From positions 1 through 40,455 of the forward strand of contig JAHFJD010000003.1 in assembly GCA_023246055.1 (NCBI GenBank): a stretch of 40,455 bases of DNA, read 5' to 3'. The first letter of the stretch is position 1. Every line of letters begins with the position of its first letter. The notes beneath the pieces were generated by a model. The model ran no database searches. It was not told the origin of the DNA and saw only the letters and a list, made by a program, of their open reading frames with translations. Positions 23,854-32,241 of the stretch are shown here, piece by piece. This DNA is from Candidatus Doudnabacteria bacterium (GTDB lineage: Bacteria > Patescibacteriota > Doudnabacteria > UBA920 > 2-01-FULL-46-14). The position numbers and the translations under genes are program-made.

Positions 23854-24593
23854 ATTCTTGGAAATTCTCTTTTGCCAATGATCATTTTGATTATCGTTTT
23901 TACCATAAACCAGACTCTGCCAAGCCGTCCCATCACATAGTATCTCACTAACACATCGCTCCCGCTTTTTAGGCGATATTTTCCCGTAGCCGCATTGTAG
24001 ATGACTTCCGCAACTTTTTCAGGAGGCATGCCTTCTGGAGCGCCCATCTGCGTCGCAGTCAGCCCAGGATGAACTGCCAGGACAAGCAAATCAGGCCGCT
24101 CTTCAGCGAGCGATTTCGTAAACCCTCGCAGTCCCCATTTGGTTGCCGAATACACGCTGGCCTTTTTTTTGCCAAACAACCCGAGCCTGCTTCCCACATT
24201 GACGAGAGACTTGCGCACGATCGGCAGCAATTCATGCGTGAGTTTAACCTGCCCCTCAAGATTGACTGCGATGAGCCTGCGGATCTCCGCAAAGCCTTGT
24301 TCATTGACTAGACCCTGCTCATAAATCCCCGCATTGTTGATCAAAATATCAATCCGACCAAATCGACCGGCCGTAATTTCGGCAGTGCGTTTGATGCTGT
24401 CATCGTCGCGCAAGTCCAATTCGAGGGTCAGAATCTCAAGCGCGCCAGCTTGCTTGCATTCCAGAGCGGCTGCTTCAGCTTCTGTCTTGGAATTCTGATA
24501 AGTAATGACGATACTATATCCCTCACGGGCAAAACGCAGAGCAGTCGCCCGGCCAATGCCGCGCGATGCCCCGGAAATAAACACGGTTTTATT
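23850..24593 (-). CDS. Short-chain dehydrogenase/reductase (SDR)
   Basis: 247 residues from the ATG at 24593 (MNKTVFISGA). The frame extends to 24638 but adds 15 residues with no family counterpart, and no RBS favours either. Classical SDR marks: SGASRGIG (8-15), NNAG (87-90), catalytic Ser136, Tyr149 and Lys153 in YSATK. It catalyses NAD(P)-dependent oxidation or reduction; the 3-oxoacyl-ACP-reductase-like layout does not fix the substrate. It overlaps the next glycosyltransferase start (ATGA), so it probably works in glycan or lipid precursor supply. Confidence 0.9.
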   Translation of the reverse strand, partial: NKTVFISGASRGIGRATALRFAREGYSIVITYQNSKTEAEAAALECKQAGALEILTLELDLRDDDSIKRTAEITAGRFGRIDILINNAGIYEQGLVNEQGFAEIRRLIAVNLEGQVKLTHELLPIVRKSLVNVGSRLGLFGKKKASVYSATKWGLRGFTKSLAEERPDLLVLAVHPGLTATQMGAPEGMPPEKVAEVIYNAATGKYRLKSGSDVLVRYYVMGRLGRVWFMVKTIIKMIIGKREFPRI

Positions 24594-24690
24594 CATCTGG
24601 TAATTTTGATCAGTTGTCCCAAGTTTCATACAAGGCAAGTGCGTAAGTCCTAATATAAATATACATAAATCAATTCCGCACCGCTACCTT

Positions 24691-24728
24691 ATACTCATAG
24701 ACTTCACGGCCGTGAAGTCTATGAGTAT
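24691..24728. repeat. 38-nt perfect palindrome directly after a glycosyltransferase stop
   Basis: Half-arm ATACTCATAGACTTCACGG followed by its exact complement with no loop, centred on CGGCCG. It abuts the stop codon of the gene at 24729-26033. There is no T-run on either side, so it is not a standard terminator. Compare the equally long palindrome at 33499-33536. Confidence 0.9.
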
Positions 24729-26033
24729 CTATGTGCCGATAGATGTTATCAACTCCAAAAATTTATTAACCAGCACCTCATAGATAAAATTTTCCTGAAC
24801 TCTTTTTCTTGCGGCTGACCCCATGCGTTCTCGCAGCCTGTCATTCTGCAACAGTTTAACTATCGCCTCTGCTAGACGACTCGAGTCCTTAGCCGGGACG
24901 ATTATTCCACACTCACCCTCCTCTTGCCCCTCCCCTCGAGGGAGGGGAATTCCTTTGTGTGCTTCCCTCCCATTGATGGGGAGGGTCAGGGAGGGGTGAA
25001 CAATCTCCGGAGTGCCACCGATGTTTGTACCTACTACCGGCACACCGCAAGCCATAGCCTCAATCGTCACTTGCCCAAAATGCTCCATCCAAACAGAAGG
25101 CATAACAAACACTTTTGATTCATTTAAATATTTGGGAAGCTCGGTAAATGGTTTTTTGCCCAGCAATTCAACATGGTCCTTTATGCCAAGCTGCGCAATG
25201 AGACCATTCATCTCTTGACTCTCTCCACCGCCACCAACAATACCCAATTTTGCATCTGGCACTGCATTCAGTATTTCTGGCATGGCCTGCAACAAATAAC
25301 CAATTCCCTTTTCCGCAAAATTTATCCGCCCAATGAACAGCAGATCATATTTTTTTTCTAAGTTTTGCGGTCGGAACAAATCCGCCTCAACACCCACGCC
25401 GATCACGGCTATTTTTGACGGCTCAAGTCCCATATCGAGACCTTCCTTTGAAGCGGCTTCGCTCACAAACACCACGCGGTCGGCTTTTGCGTAGATCCCT
25501 TTCACATATTTTCTCTGCAATGACTTTTCCAAAAATATCATCTCCAAAAAAGGATCCAAAAAACTTCTATACCAAACGCGCTTCCCATAAACTTGTGCGG
25601 CAGTCCGGCGGAGGTGCCACTGCCAGGCGGTGATTTGCCGGAACAGAAACGGGGCTCGCAATCTGGATTTGATTTCCGCGACAGCGTAACCGGTGAGCCG
25701 AGACTGCCAAACATAAATGACTGACAAATCGAGTTTAGCATCAAGCTGGCGAATCATTCTCTGGGTTGCGACGCGGTACCACAGATTGATGAGCCGATTG
25801 AGAGGGAAAATTTTTGGGTTATTCACACTGGGCGGAAAATATCGCAAGACCTTCACCCCATCCACGTCCACACTTCCCCTTCGCCAAAAAGACAGCCAGG
25901 GCGCAACCACATAAACCTTGTGTCCAAGTTTCACGAGGCGGCGCATCTTTTCAATAAAATAGTGATACGTACCGAGATGCTCTCCGATCTCCTGCTCCGT
26001 GCCAAATTTGTAGGCGACTACGCAGATTTTCAT
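24729..26033 (-). CDS. GT4-family glycosyltransferase with in-frame repeat insertion
   Basis: 434 residues from the ATG at 26033; an ATG 9 bases upstream overlaps the -10 box and is rejected. GT-B fold: GTYHYFIEKMRRLVKLGH near the N-terminus, VVFVSEAASKEG mid-protein, LLFIGRINFAEKGIGYLLQA, VGGGGE, and EHFGQVTIEAMACGVPVVG as the E-x7-E region. After GGTPEIV about 29 extra residues (HPSLTLPINGREAHKG then PLPRGEGQEEGE) replace the usual short loop before GIIVP; they are encoded by a palindromic repeat (24911-24999). It is divergent from the plus-strand transferase at 26157. Confidence 0.9.
   Translation of the reverse strand: MKICVVAYKFGTEQEIGEHLGTYHYFIEKMRRLVKLGHKVYVVAPWLSFWRRGSVDVDGVKVLRYFPPSVNNPKIFPLNRLINLWYRVATQRMIRQLDAKLDLSVIYVWQSRLTGYAVAEIKSRLRAPFLFRQITAWQWHLRRTAAQVYGKRVWYRSFLDPFLEMIFLEKSLQRKYVKGIYAKADRVVFVSEAASKEGLDMGLEPSKIAVIGVGVEADLFRPQNLEKKYDLLFIGRINFAEKGIGYLLQAMPEILNAVPDAKLGIVGGGGESQEMNGLIAQLGIKDHVELLGKKPFTELPKYLNESKVFVMPSVWMEHFGQVTIEAMACGVPVVGTNIGGTPEIVHPSLTLPINGREAHKGIPLPRGEGQEEGECGIIVPAKDSSRLAEAIVKLLQNDRLRERMGSAARKRVQENFIYEVLVNKFLELITSIGT
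24911..24999. repeat. GC-rich palindromic repeat inserted in frame in a glycosyltransferase
   Basis: Ends CTCACCCTCC and GGAGGGGTGA are inverted; inside is a CCCCTCCCCTCGAGGGAGGGG hairpin and a second CCCTCCCAT...GGGGAGGG one. About 27 bases around the CTCGAG centre are identical to the repeat at 38362-38494. Confidence 0.8.
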
Positions 26034-26040
26034 AGTAATC

Positions 26041-26046
26041 ATTATA
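26041..26046 (-). promoter_or_regulatory. -10 box of the glycosyltransferase at 24729
   Basis: Perfect TATAAT, 7 bases before the ATG at 26033, implying a leaderless mRNA. The -35 region is weak. Confidence 0.5.
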
Positions 26047-26156
26047 TCTAATCATTGACTTTCCGGCCATACGGGGAATTAATCCGCAGTGAGGCCGATT
26101 TTTTTGCTTGCTGTTTTAAACAGATTCTTTTAAGCTTATTGTGAAAGGCTAACCTT

Positions 26157-27215
26157 ATGAAAGTTCTCTATGTCTTCGCTGGCGCGCGCAAAGGACGTTT
26201 TGAAGGAGTCCCTGGCGTTGACTACCCCGACACCCAGCTCTACGGCTTCAATCATCTGCAAAAACATGGCATTGATGCCGCATTCAAGGAAACGAATGAT
26301 CTTTTCCCTGCAATAATCAGGGCCAAGGTGGGTTTCCGGATTCGACATTTTCTGATGTTCTTTGCGACCTTTGGTTATGATATCGTGTTCGGGTCCGCGC
26401 TGATGTATATGCTATTTTGGAAACGCCTCATTCCGCGGCGGACGAAATTTGTGCTTCTCAATTTCAGCCTAAAACGGCTGCTGGAATCAAATAAAGATAA
26501 GCCCTTGAAACTGGCGCTGATCCATTGGCTGCTCAAGGGAGCCGATGAGGTTGTCAACGTGAGCGCGGTGCAGCAGAAGTATCTTGCAGAACACTGTCCG
26601 TATTTGCACGGCAAAATGAGCGTGGTATTCGGGAACGTGGACATCGATTTTTATCACGGTGACAGATCTCGCAGTGAGGATTTTTTTGCAGTGGGGCGGG
26701 ATAACGGCCGAGACTATAAAACGCTCATTGAGGCCGCGCGCCGATTACCTCAAGCTCGTTTTGAAATTGCATGCGGCGAGCGCAACGTGAAAGGCATCAC
26801 CAACATACCCCAAAATGTAACCGTGCATTATAACTTTAGGTTTCCACAAGTCAAGAAAAAACTGGAAACCGCTCGCGCGATGCTGCTCATCACGCATCCT
26901 GACACGTTTAGCGACGGTGCCGACTGTTCAGGACAAACGGTCCTGATGGAGGCGATGGCATCAGGCGTCCCCATCATCATGACCAGAAAAGCGTATCTGC
27001 CAGAGTATGTGACCGACGGAGTGGAGGCCCTAGTTGTTGAACCTTATGACGTGGAGGGGATTGTGAAGGCCGTCCGCCAGCTGGACGACGAATCGTTTCG
27101 TGCCCACATGGGAAAAAACGCACGGGAACGTGCAGAGAAACAGCTTAGCAGCGCACTTATGGGAGAGCGTCTGGCGCGCGTGTTTCGAACTGTATTGGCG
27201 CGATCCCAATCTTAA
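26157..27215 (+). CDS. Glycosyltransferase (GT-B, GT4-like), lone plus-strand gene
   Basis: 352 residues, the only plus-strand gene between 14911 and the window end. The N-terminal part MKVLYVFAGARKGRFEGV and middle are divergent. The C-terminal donor domain shows DFFAVGRDNGRDYKTLIEAARRLP, FEIACGERN, and SDGADCSGQTVLMEAMASGVPII, where an acidic-x-x-GQ-x-x-LMEA arrangement takes the place of E-x7-E, ending EYVTDGVEALVVEPYD with a normal-length loop. An AAAGG ribosome site lies upstream. It is convergent with the epimerase at 27238 (22-base gap). Specificity is unknown. Confidence 0.87.
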   Translation: MKVLYVFAGARKGRFEGVPGVDYPDTQLYGFNHLQKHGIDAAFKETNDLFPAIIRAKVGFRIRHFLMFFATFGYDIVFGSALMYMLFWKRLIPRRTKFVLLNFSLKRLLESNKDKPLKLALIHWLLKGADEVVNVSAVQQKYLAEHCPYLHGKMSVVFGNVDIDFYHGDRSRSEDFFAVGRDNGRDYKTLIEAARRLPQARFEIACGERNVKGITNIPQNVTVHYNFRFPQVKKKLETARAMLLITHPDTFSDGADCSGQTVLMEAMASGVPIIMTRKAYLPEYVTDGVEALVVEPYDVEGIVKAVRQLDDESFRAHMGKNARERAEKQLSSALMGERLARVFRTVLARSQS

Positions 27216-27237
27216 CAGTAATTTTTTGTGGCTGCCC

Positions 27238-28236
27238 TTAACCCCACCCAACGGGGAAATTTTTTTTAACCTCGATATTCTCAAAATCACGACTTTTTTT
27301 TGAACCAACGCGTAATGCCCAGGCCGCCATACGCTTTATTCCCTCCTCAATAGATACAGTATTTCTGTAGCCGAAAATTTCTTTCACTTTGCTGTGGTCC
27401 GAGTAAGCGTTTTTTACCTCGTTTCTCGGCGGCAAATGCTCAATTTTAAACTCCACACCCATAGCGCCGCCTACAATTTCAGCAAGCTTATTGACGGTCA
27501 TCACTTCATCGCCCCCAATATTGAAGACTTGCCCATAAGCTTTGGGTTCAAAAATAGAACTAGCGATGGTCCGCGCTACGTCACTAATATAAGTAAACGC
27601 TCGTTGCTGCTCCCCGTCGCCAAAAACCGCCATCGGTTTCCCCTGCATCAGATTGTTCATAAAGATCCCAATCACGTTGCGATATTTATCAGCGATATTC
27701 TGTTTTTCGCCAAATACATTGTGCGGCCGGAAAATAATATGCGGCAAACCGAACATCTCATGACTCACTTTCAGCTCCTGTTCCACTGCGTATTTGGCGA
27801 TACCATAGGAATCTTCAGGCTGCGGAACAGTATCTTCCCGCAGCGGTAGCTGTCCGGCCCCATAAACGGCGATGGAAGAAGTAAAAACGAAGCCTTTAAT
27901 GTTGTTATTGACTGAAGCGTTAATTAAATTTACGCTTCCAATTAAATTGTTTTCATAATTAAACCTTTTGATAAAATGACTCAACCCTTCAGCGGCGTAA
28001 GCCGCTAAATGGTAAACAAAATCAAACTGCCTCTCAGCAAACAGCTTGCTTATAAATTCATGATTAGTAATGCTGCCTTCGATAAACTGGGCAGAAGGGT
28101 TGACGTTTTCGCGAAAGCCCCCGCTCAAATCGTCCAATACCGTAACCTGGTGTCCGAGGTTAACGAGCTCGGAAGCGACATGGGAACCGATGAATCCCGC
28201 CCCGCCCGTTACTAATATTTTATTCCTCTTGCTCAT
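27238..28236 (-). CDS. NAD-dependent epimerase/dehydratase (extended SDR)
   Basis: 332 residues. The N-terminal GGAGFIGSH (11-19) binds NAD; DDLSGG follows the second strand; the catalytic set is Ser120/Ser121, Tyr144 and Lys148 (YGIAK). RPHNVFGEKQ and GDGEQQRAFTYISDVA fit nucleotide-sugar epimerases of the GalE/RmlB group. About 20 residues at the C-terminus (GSKKSRDFENIEVKKNFPVGWG) look added and run up to the convergent plus-strand gene. It is likely to make or interconvert a UDP- or dTDP-sugar for the glycosyltransferases. Confidence 0.9.
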   Translation of the reverse strand: MSKRNKILVTGGAGFIGSHVASELVNLGHQVTVLDDLSGGFRENVNPSAQFIEGSITNHEFISKLFAERQFDFVYHLAAYAAEGLSHFIKRFNYENNLIGSVNLINASVNNNIKGFVFTSSIAVYGAGQLPLREDTVPQPEDSYGIAKYAVEQELKVSHEMFGLPHIIFRPHNVFGEKQNIADKYRNVIGIFMNNLMQGKPMAVFGDGEQQRAFTYISDVARTIASSIFEPKAYGQVFNIGGDEVMTVNKLAEIVGGAMGVEFKIEHLPPRNEVKNAYSDHSKVKEIFGYRNTVSIEEGIKRMAAWALRVGSKKSRDFENIEVKKNFPVGWG

Positions 28237-28301
28237 AATCTTGTTGAATCAAGCATGATTTGGTTCCGGTTTTTCAAGCTCTATTTTATCATCTTTTCTT
28301 T

Positions 28302-29120
28302 CTATGCACTACCGCGGGAGGCATAGATGAGATATTGTCGCATCCGCTTCGGCGGTTTCCAATTGATGTCAGAAAAAAGGGGGAAGCATAAATATTCAAA
28401 ACTATTTTTTTCCAAAAGTGCCAGAAGGCGCGCCATTGAATATCCACGATTCTGGTCATGCATATGATATTCGATAATCATATCGCGGATCAAAGTCAGT
28501 TTGCCGGTTTCTTCCAGGTCTTCCAAAATCTGCCCCTCGGCGCCCTCGACATCAATCTTAATAAAATCTACAGGCTTTTCGATAAAATCGGATAACCGGC
28601 GCACTGGAACCCGAAAACTGCGCTCCTTATTAATAGGCGGAATCGTGGAAGCGCTCGTCGAACCTTTCACCTCCGCGCTAGTAAACAGCTCCTGTTCCCC
28701 GTTTAGCTTCCCGAGGGCAACGGGAAAAACTTTGACATTGGCAAGCTTGTTGCGCGAAATATTTTTTTCAAGAAATCCAAGCACTTCAGGATTTGGTTCA
28801 AAACATAACACGCTGGCCCGTGGGTGGAGCCACTTGAAATAAAGCGTCGCCAATCCGATATTTGCACCCACATCGATAATAGTCCGGATATCTGTATCCG
28901 GCAATTTGTAAAACCGGCGAAAATAAATTTCTGTCAGCATGCCGAAAAACATCGGCCGGTCAGGAAATTCGACTGCATAACCCATAATCCGTTCCTGGTT
29001 ATGGTGGATAAATGGCAACCGGTTGCGGATAATTATCCGGAAATAATTCCGCAGAATCATCAGAGCTTCGGAAAGCGGATATGCAGAATAAATTTCGAAG
29101 GCTATTTTAAAAAATCTCAT
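28302..29120 (-). CDS. FkbM family methyltransferase
   Basis: 272 residues. The SAM site is IIDVGANIGLATLYF (81-95), CFEPNPE is at 106-112, and the FkbM signature FIKIDVEGAEGQIL is at 186-199. These enzymes O-methylate sugars and related acceptors, so it probably modifies the glycan made here. Its ATG shares one base with the stop of the upstream glycosyltransferase (TAATG). Confidence 0.92.
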   Translation of the reverse strand: MRFFKIAFEIYSAYPLSEALMILRNYFRIIIRNRLPFIHHNQERIMGYAVEFPDRPMFFGMLTEIYFRRFYKLPDTDIRTIIDVGANIGLATLYFKWLHPRASVLCFEPNPEVLGFLEKNISRNKLANVKVFPVALGKLNGEQELFTSAEVKGSTSASTIPPINKERSFRVPVRRLSDFIEKPVDFIKIDVEGAEGQILEDLEETGKLTLIRDMIIEYHMHDQNRGYSMARLLALLEKNSFEYLCFPLFSDINWKPPKRMRQYLIYASRGSA

Positions 29121-30265
29121 TAATGTATGTGAGAACTGATAAAATCCGAAATCCGATTGGCGCGATTGTCCCAGGAATATTGCGGGGCGAGCGTAGCCGC
29201 GTTCCGGGCGATTTTTTCGGCTAAGGCCTCGTCGGTCAATGCTGTTTTGATGGCTTTTGCCAGAGCTTCTGGATCATCCGGTTTGACTAGAAGGGCATTT
29301 TCCTCGCTCAAAATTTCGCGGTGAGACGGGGTATCAACCGCCACAATCGGCCGGCCGGCCGCTAAATACTCAAACAGTTTGAGGGGAGAGACATAGTTTA
29401 GCGATATCTCTGATTTGGCAGTACCGCATAAAACTAATGCATCAGCAATTGAAAGCCATAGCGGGATTTCCTTTGGCGGTTTGTGCCCGATAAAAACCGC
29501 GCGCAGATCATCAATCGGCCTCACAGAACCCACAAAATATACCCGCCAGTCTTGAGGCAGCAATCTCACCGCCTCTTTGAAAGTTTCCACTCCTCGCCAC
29601 CCCAGATCCGTTCCGGTATAAACAATTATCTTCTTATCTTGTGGTATGCCCAATCGTTCCCGAATTTGGAATTTGGAGTTTGAAATTTGTCCGCCCGAGG
29701 CGGATCCGCCTTTGGCGGAAAATTTTGCGAGATCCACTCCATCCGGCGCCCATATTATTTTATTAGCGGGGATATGGTATGCGGACGTGAGTTCTCTCCG
29801 ATAGGCTTTTGTGACCACCACTATGCCCCGGGCTCGCACGAGCGGTCTGAGATGACGCCGGAACTTTCTGGATTTGAAATGCGTTTCAATGAATATTGGA
29901 AACTTCTTAAACAAAAAAAATGGCCACAACAATGCTGAATCGCCGCGGGTGTAAACCACGGCCTTGCGTTCCTGAAATATCAGAAAAACCAAACTGGAAA
30001 GAGCAAAGGACACATTTTGCAAAATGAAAAAAACTGACCAGCCAAATCTGGTCCAATCAAGACTGTAAAGCTTCCGAATCCGAAACCGGTGGTCAACCTG
30101 GTAGTACAGAAACGGATCGGTGTTTATCGAATTCTTCCGGCGTTCCGGGATGATCAATTCCACCTCGATTCCTGATTTTTGGAAAGCCTCGCACATTTTC
30201 ATTATCTGTATGCCATGCGCTCTATCGGTCGGAATCCGGACATTCGCGATGTAAAATAATTTCAC
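29120..30265 (-). CDS. Glycosyltransferase (GT4-like) with in-frame palindromes in the linker
   Basis: 381 residues, GTG start. N-terminal half RIPTDRAHGIQIMKMCEAFQKSG; middle ETHFKSRKFRRHLRPLVRARGIVVVTKAYRREL and NKIIWAPDGVDLAKF; donor domain IVYTGTDLGWRGVETFKEAV, with a late SEISLNYVSPLKLFEYLAAGRPIVA segment giving the acidic pair. Right after DLAKF about 20 residues (SAKGGSASGG then QISNSKFQI) come from two TCCGCC-N3-GGCGGA palindromes and a GAATTTG-type run (29656-29719). It is preceded by a consensus promoter; the AAGG next to the GTG is too close to serve as a normal ribosome site. Confidence 0.88.
   Translation of the reverse strand: MKLFYIANVRIPTDRAHGIQIMKMCEAFQKSGIEVELIIPERRKNSINTDPFLYYQVDHRFRIRKLYSLDWTRFGWSVFFILQNVSFALSSLVFLIFQERKAVVYTRGDSALLWPFFLFKKFPIFIETHFKSRKFRRHLRPLVRARGIVVVTKAYRRELTSAYHIPANKIIWAPDGVDLAKFSAKGGSASGGQISNSKFQIRERLGIPQDKKIIVYTGTDLGWRGVETFKEAVRLLPQDWRVYFVGSVRPIDDLRAVFIGHKPPKEIPLWLSIADALVLCGTAKSEISLNYVSPLKLFEYLAAGRPIVAVDTPSHREILSEENALLVKPDDPEALAKAIKTALTDEALAEKIARNAATLAPQYSWDNRANRISDFISSHIH
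29656..29719. repeat. Tandem TCCGCC/GGCGGA palindromes plus GAATTTGG run inside a glycosyltransferase
   Basis: TCCGCCCGAGGCGGA (29690-29704) is directly followed by TCCGCCTTTGGCGGA (29705-29719); next to them is GAATTTGGAATTTGG (29662-29676). The block is 64 bases, keeps the reading frame and falls in the interdomain linker. Confidence 0.85.
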
Positions 30266-30292
30266 CTTGTGTTGATTAAGCCTTTCCGTCCT

Positions 30293-30321
30293 AGTATAAT
30301 ACTATATCTTAATTTTTTCAA
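30293..30321 (-). promoter_or_regulatory. Internal promoter of the glycosyltransferase/FkbM/epimerase part
   Basis: TTGAAA (30321-30316), 17-base spacer, TATACT (30298-30293); both are 5/6 matches. A start about 20 bases before the GTG at 30265 is expected. Confidence 0.75.
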
Positions 30322-30343
30322 CACCTCAAGGGAATTGGCGGCC

Positions 30344-31171
30344 TTATGTTGGATCCCAGCAGGTGCGGAAATTTTCATGCAAGCCGTCGAGGGTTTGCAT
30401 ATCCCGGGAAGAAATTGCAAAATCAAATACTTGAAAATTTTCCTCTATCCTTTCTTTGTGGGTGGATTTGGGCAGAACAATAAAACCGTGCTCCAGGCTC
30501 CAGCGAATCAGTATCTGGGCAGTTGATTTCGAATATTTTTCCGCAATTTGGGCAACCAACCGATCCTCAAGCTTCGCGCCATGCGCGAGTGGGGAATAAG
30601 CTTCGATTTGAATGTTATTTTTTACGCAGTAAGCCGCAAGCTCCTTTTGATACAAAAACGGATGCATTTCCACCTGATTAACAGCTGGCATGACCGTGGC
30701 ATGGTTTTTCATCTCCTCAAGATGCGCTTCCGTGTAATTGGACACGCCAATGGCTCGCGCCAGCCCCTGGCGATACAACTCCTCCATGCCGCGCCAAGTA
30801 CTAGATCGCTTCTCGCTGATTTTCTCTTCGTCAGCAAATGGCCAATGCACGAGATAAAGATCAACGTAATCCATTCCTAGACGCTCGAGTGATGCGGTTA
30901 GGGCCGCGAGAGTACGATCATAACCTTGATCGCGAACCCAGAGCTTGGTTGTCATAAATACTTCTTCCCGCGGGATGCCGCTCTGGCGCAAGCCTTCCCC
31001 AACTCCGGTTTCATTGCGGTAGATCATGGCGGTATCAATGTGCCTGTATCCTGCCTGAAGGGCCGACATCACCGAGTTCCGAACAGCTTCGCCATCCCGA
31101 ATCTTCCATACCCCAAGTCCCAAACGTGGAATCTCAATGCCGTTATTCAATTTAATTGTTTTCAAGTTCAT
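30344..31171 (-). CDS. Aldo/keto reductase
   Basis: 275 residues, full AKR length. The catalytic tetrad is visible: Asp46 and Tyr51 (HIDTAMIY), Lys76 (TTKLW) and His109 (LVHWP). The AKR signature LEEMKNHATVMPAVNQVEMHPF and the C-terminal NADPH motif LPKSTHKERIEENFQVF are present. It resembles the 2,5-diketogluconate reductase/glyoxal reductase group. It overlaps the upstream glycosyltransferase stop by 4 bases, so it is co-transcribed with the sugar genes, although it could serve general carbonyl detoxification. Confidence 0.93.
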   Translation of the reverse strand: MNLKTIKLNNGIEIPRLGLGVWKIRDGEAVRNSVMSALQAGYRHIDTAMIYRNETGVGEGLRQSGIPREEVFMTTKLWVRDQGYDRTLAALTASLERLGMDYVDLYLVHWPFADEEKISEKRSSTWRGMEELYRQGLARAIGVSNYTEAHLEEMKNHATVMPAVNQVEMHPFLYQKELAAYCVKNNIQIEAYSPLAHGAKLEDRLVAQIAEKYSKSTAQILIRWSLEHGFIVLPKSTHKERIEENFQVFDFAISSRDMQTLDGLHENFRTCWDPT

Positions 31172-32241
31172 TGAAATCTCTCCACAATCCGAACTGCCAG
31201 CTTATCAAGGTCATGCTCTTCCTGCACCCAGGAGCGGAGTCGTTGTCCCACTGCTGCCCTTTGATTTGTATTCCAATTCTTGATCTTGATTATTTTTTCA
31301 GCCAAGTCAGCAGGATTATTTCTTTCAAAAAATAGATCCCCTGAAATCTTTGTGAGCGGCTCTTTGAATGCTTCATTTGAGGTCAAAACTACTGCTTCGC
31401 AAGCTGCGGCTTCCAAAATATTTTTATCAATGCTCCCTGTCATGCTCAAATTCACGAACAGATCGGCCTCGCGGTAAATCTCGTCCACAAATTCATAATC
31501 AAGCTCACCCTGAAACTTCACATAATCCTCGAGCTCTGCATTGCGGACAAATTTGGCTAGTGAATCCATATACGATTGGTGCTCTTCAAGCCCTATTCGT
31601 CCGTAAATATTTACTTCAAAATCTCGGATTTGCTTTTTTACCAGCACACGAGCGGCTTGGATCAAAGTCTCGTAGTCCTTCACTGGACTGATCCGGCCTA
31701 TACTTAGAATATGGAATTTAGAAGTTGGAATTTGGGGTTTTGTTTGGAATTTGTCATTTGAAATTTGAAATTTTTTCAAGTCAATTCCGTGCCCGACAAC
31801 ATTCACCTTTTTTGATGGCAGCCGAAAACTTTCTTTTGATGCGGTCAGTACTTCGTCTGCCAAAAAATGTGCGATCCGCAGTTTCAAATCCACTGATTTA
31901 TGCGTGTACCAGAGAATCAATTTTTTCCGAAATAATTTTGCAGGCAGCCAGGCCACGATCGCATATATCGGATGCATATGCACGAACACACCACCCACCT
32001 TACGAAATAATTGAAAATTGATAATTGATAATTGTAAAATTTGGCGAAATCTACCGTTACCCCGCTCTTTACCAAACGAATGCACGCTGACATTTTCCGG
32101 CAAACCCGAAGCGTCTCCCTTTTCTTGGCAAATCACGTATAGATGCTCTAGCTTTTGCGCAAGCGCTGCGATCCACCCAAACACAAAACCAGTGAGCGCA
32201 TCCCCCCGGTCAACTTTTCTGGTGATAAATATTAATTTCAC
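31168..32241 (-). CDS. GT4-family glycosyltransferase with AATTC-rich linker insertion
   Basis: 357 residues, GTG start overlapping the stop of the preceding gene. HMHPIYAIVAWLPAKLF, LWYTHKSVDLKLRIAH and NVVGHGIDLKKF lead to the donor domain ILSIGRISPVKDYETLI, with GSIDKNILEAAACEAVVLTS as the acidic motif region. Between DLKKF and ILSIGR about 22 residues (QISNDKFQTKPQIPTSKF) come from a repetitive AT-rich stretch (31709-31776). The loop after the acidic motif is normal. Confidence 0.9.
   Translation of the reverse strand: MKLIFITRKVDRGDALTGFVFGWIAALAQKLEHLYVICQEKGDASGLPENVSVHSFGKERGNGRFRQILQLSIINFQLFRKVGGVFVHMHPIYAIVAWLPAKLFRKKLILWYTHKSVDLKLRIAHFLADEVLTASKESFRLPSKKVNVVGHGIDLKKFQISNDKFQTKPQIPTSKFHILSIGRISPVKDYETLIQAARVLVKKQIRDFEVNIYGRIGLEEHQSYMDSLAKFVRNAELEDYVKFQGELDYEFVDEIYREADLFVNLSMTGSIDKNILEAAACEAVVLTSNEAFKEPLTKISGDLFFERNNPADLAEKIIKIKNWNTNQRAAVGQRLRSWVQEEHDLDKLAVRIVERFQ
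31709..31776. repeat. GGAATTT/GAAATTT tandem-like run inside a glycosyltransferase
   Basis: Degenerate 7- to 8-base units (GGAATTT, TTGGAAT, TTGAAAT) that on the coding strand translate to QISNDKFQ and PTSKF peptides. It lies in the interdomain linker, as in the transferases at 29120 and 38180. Confidence 0.75.
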
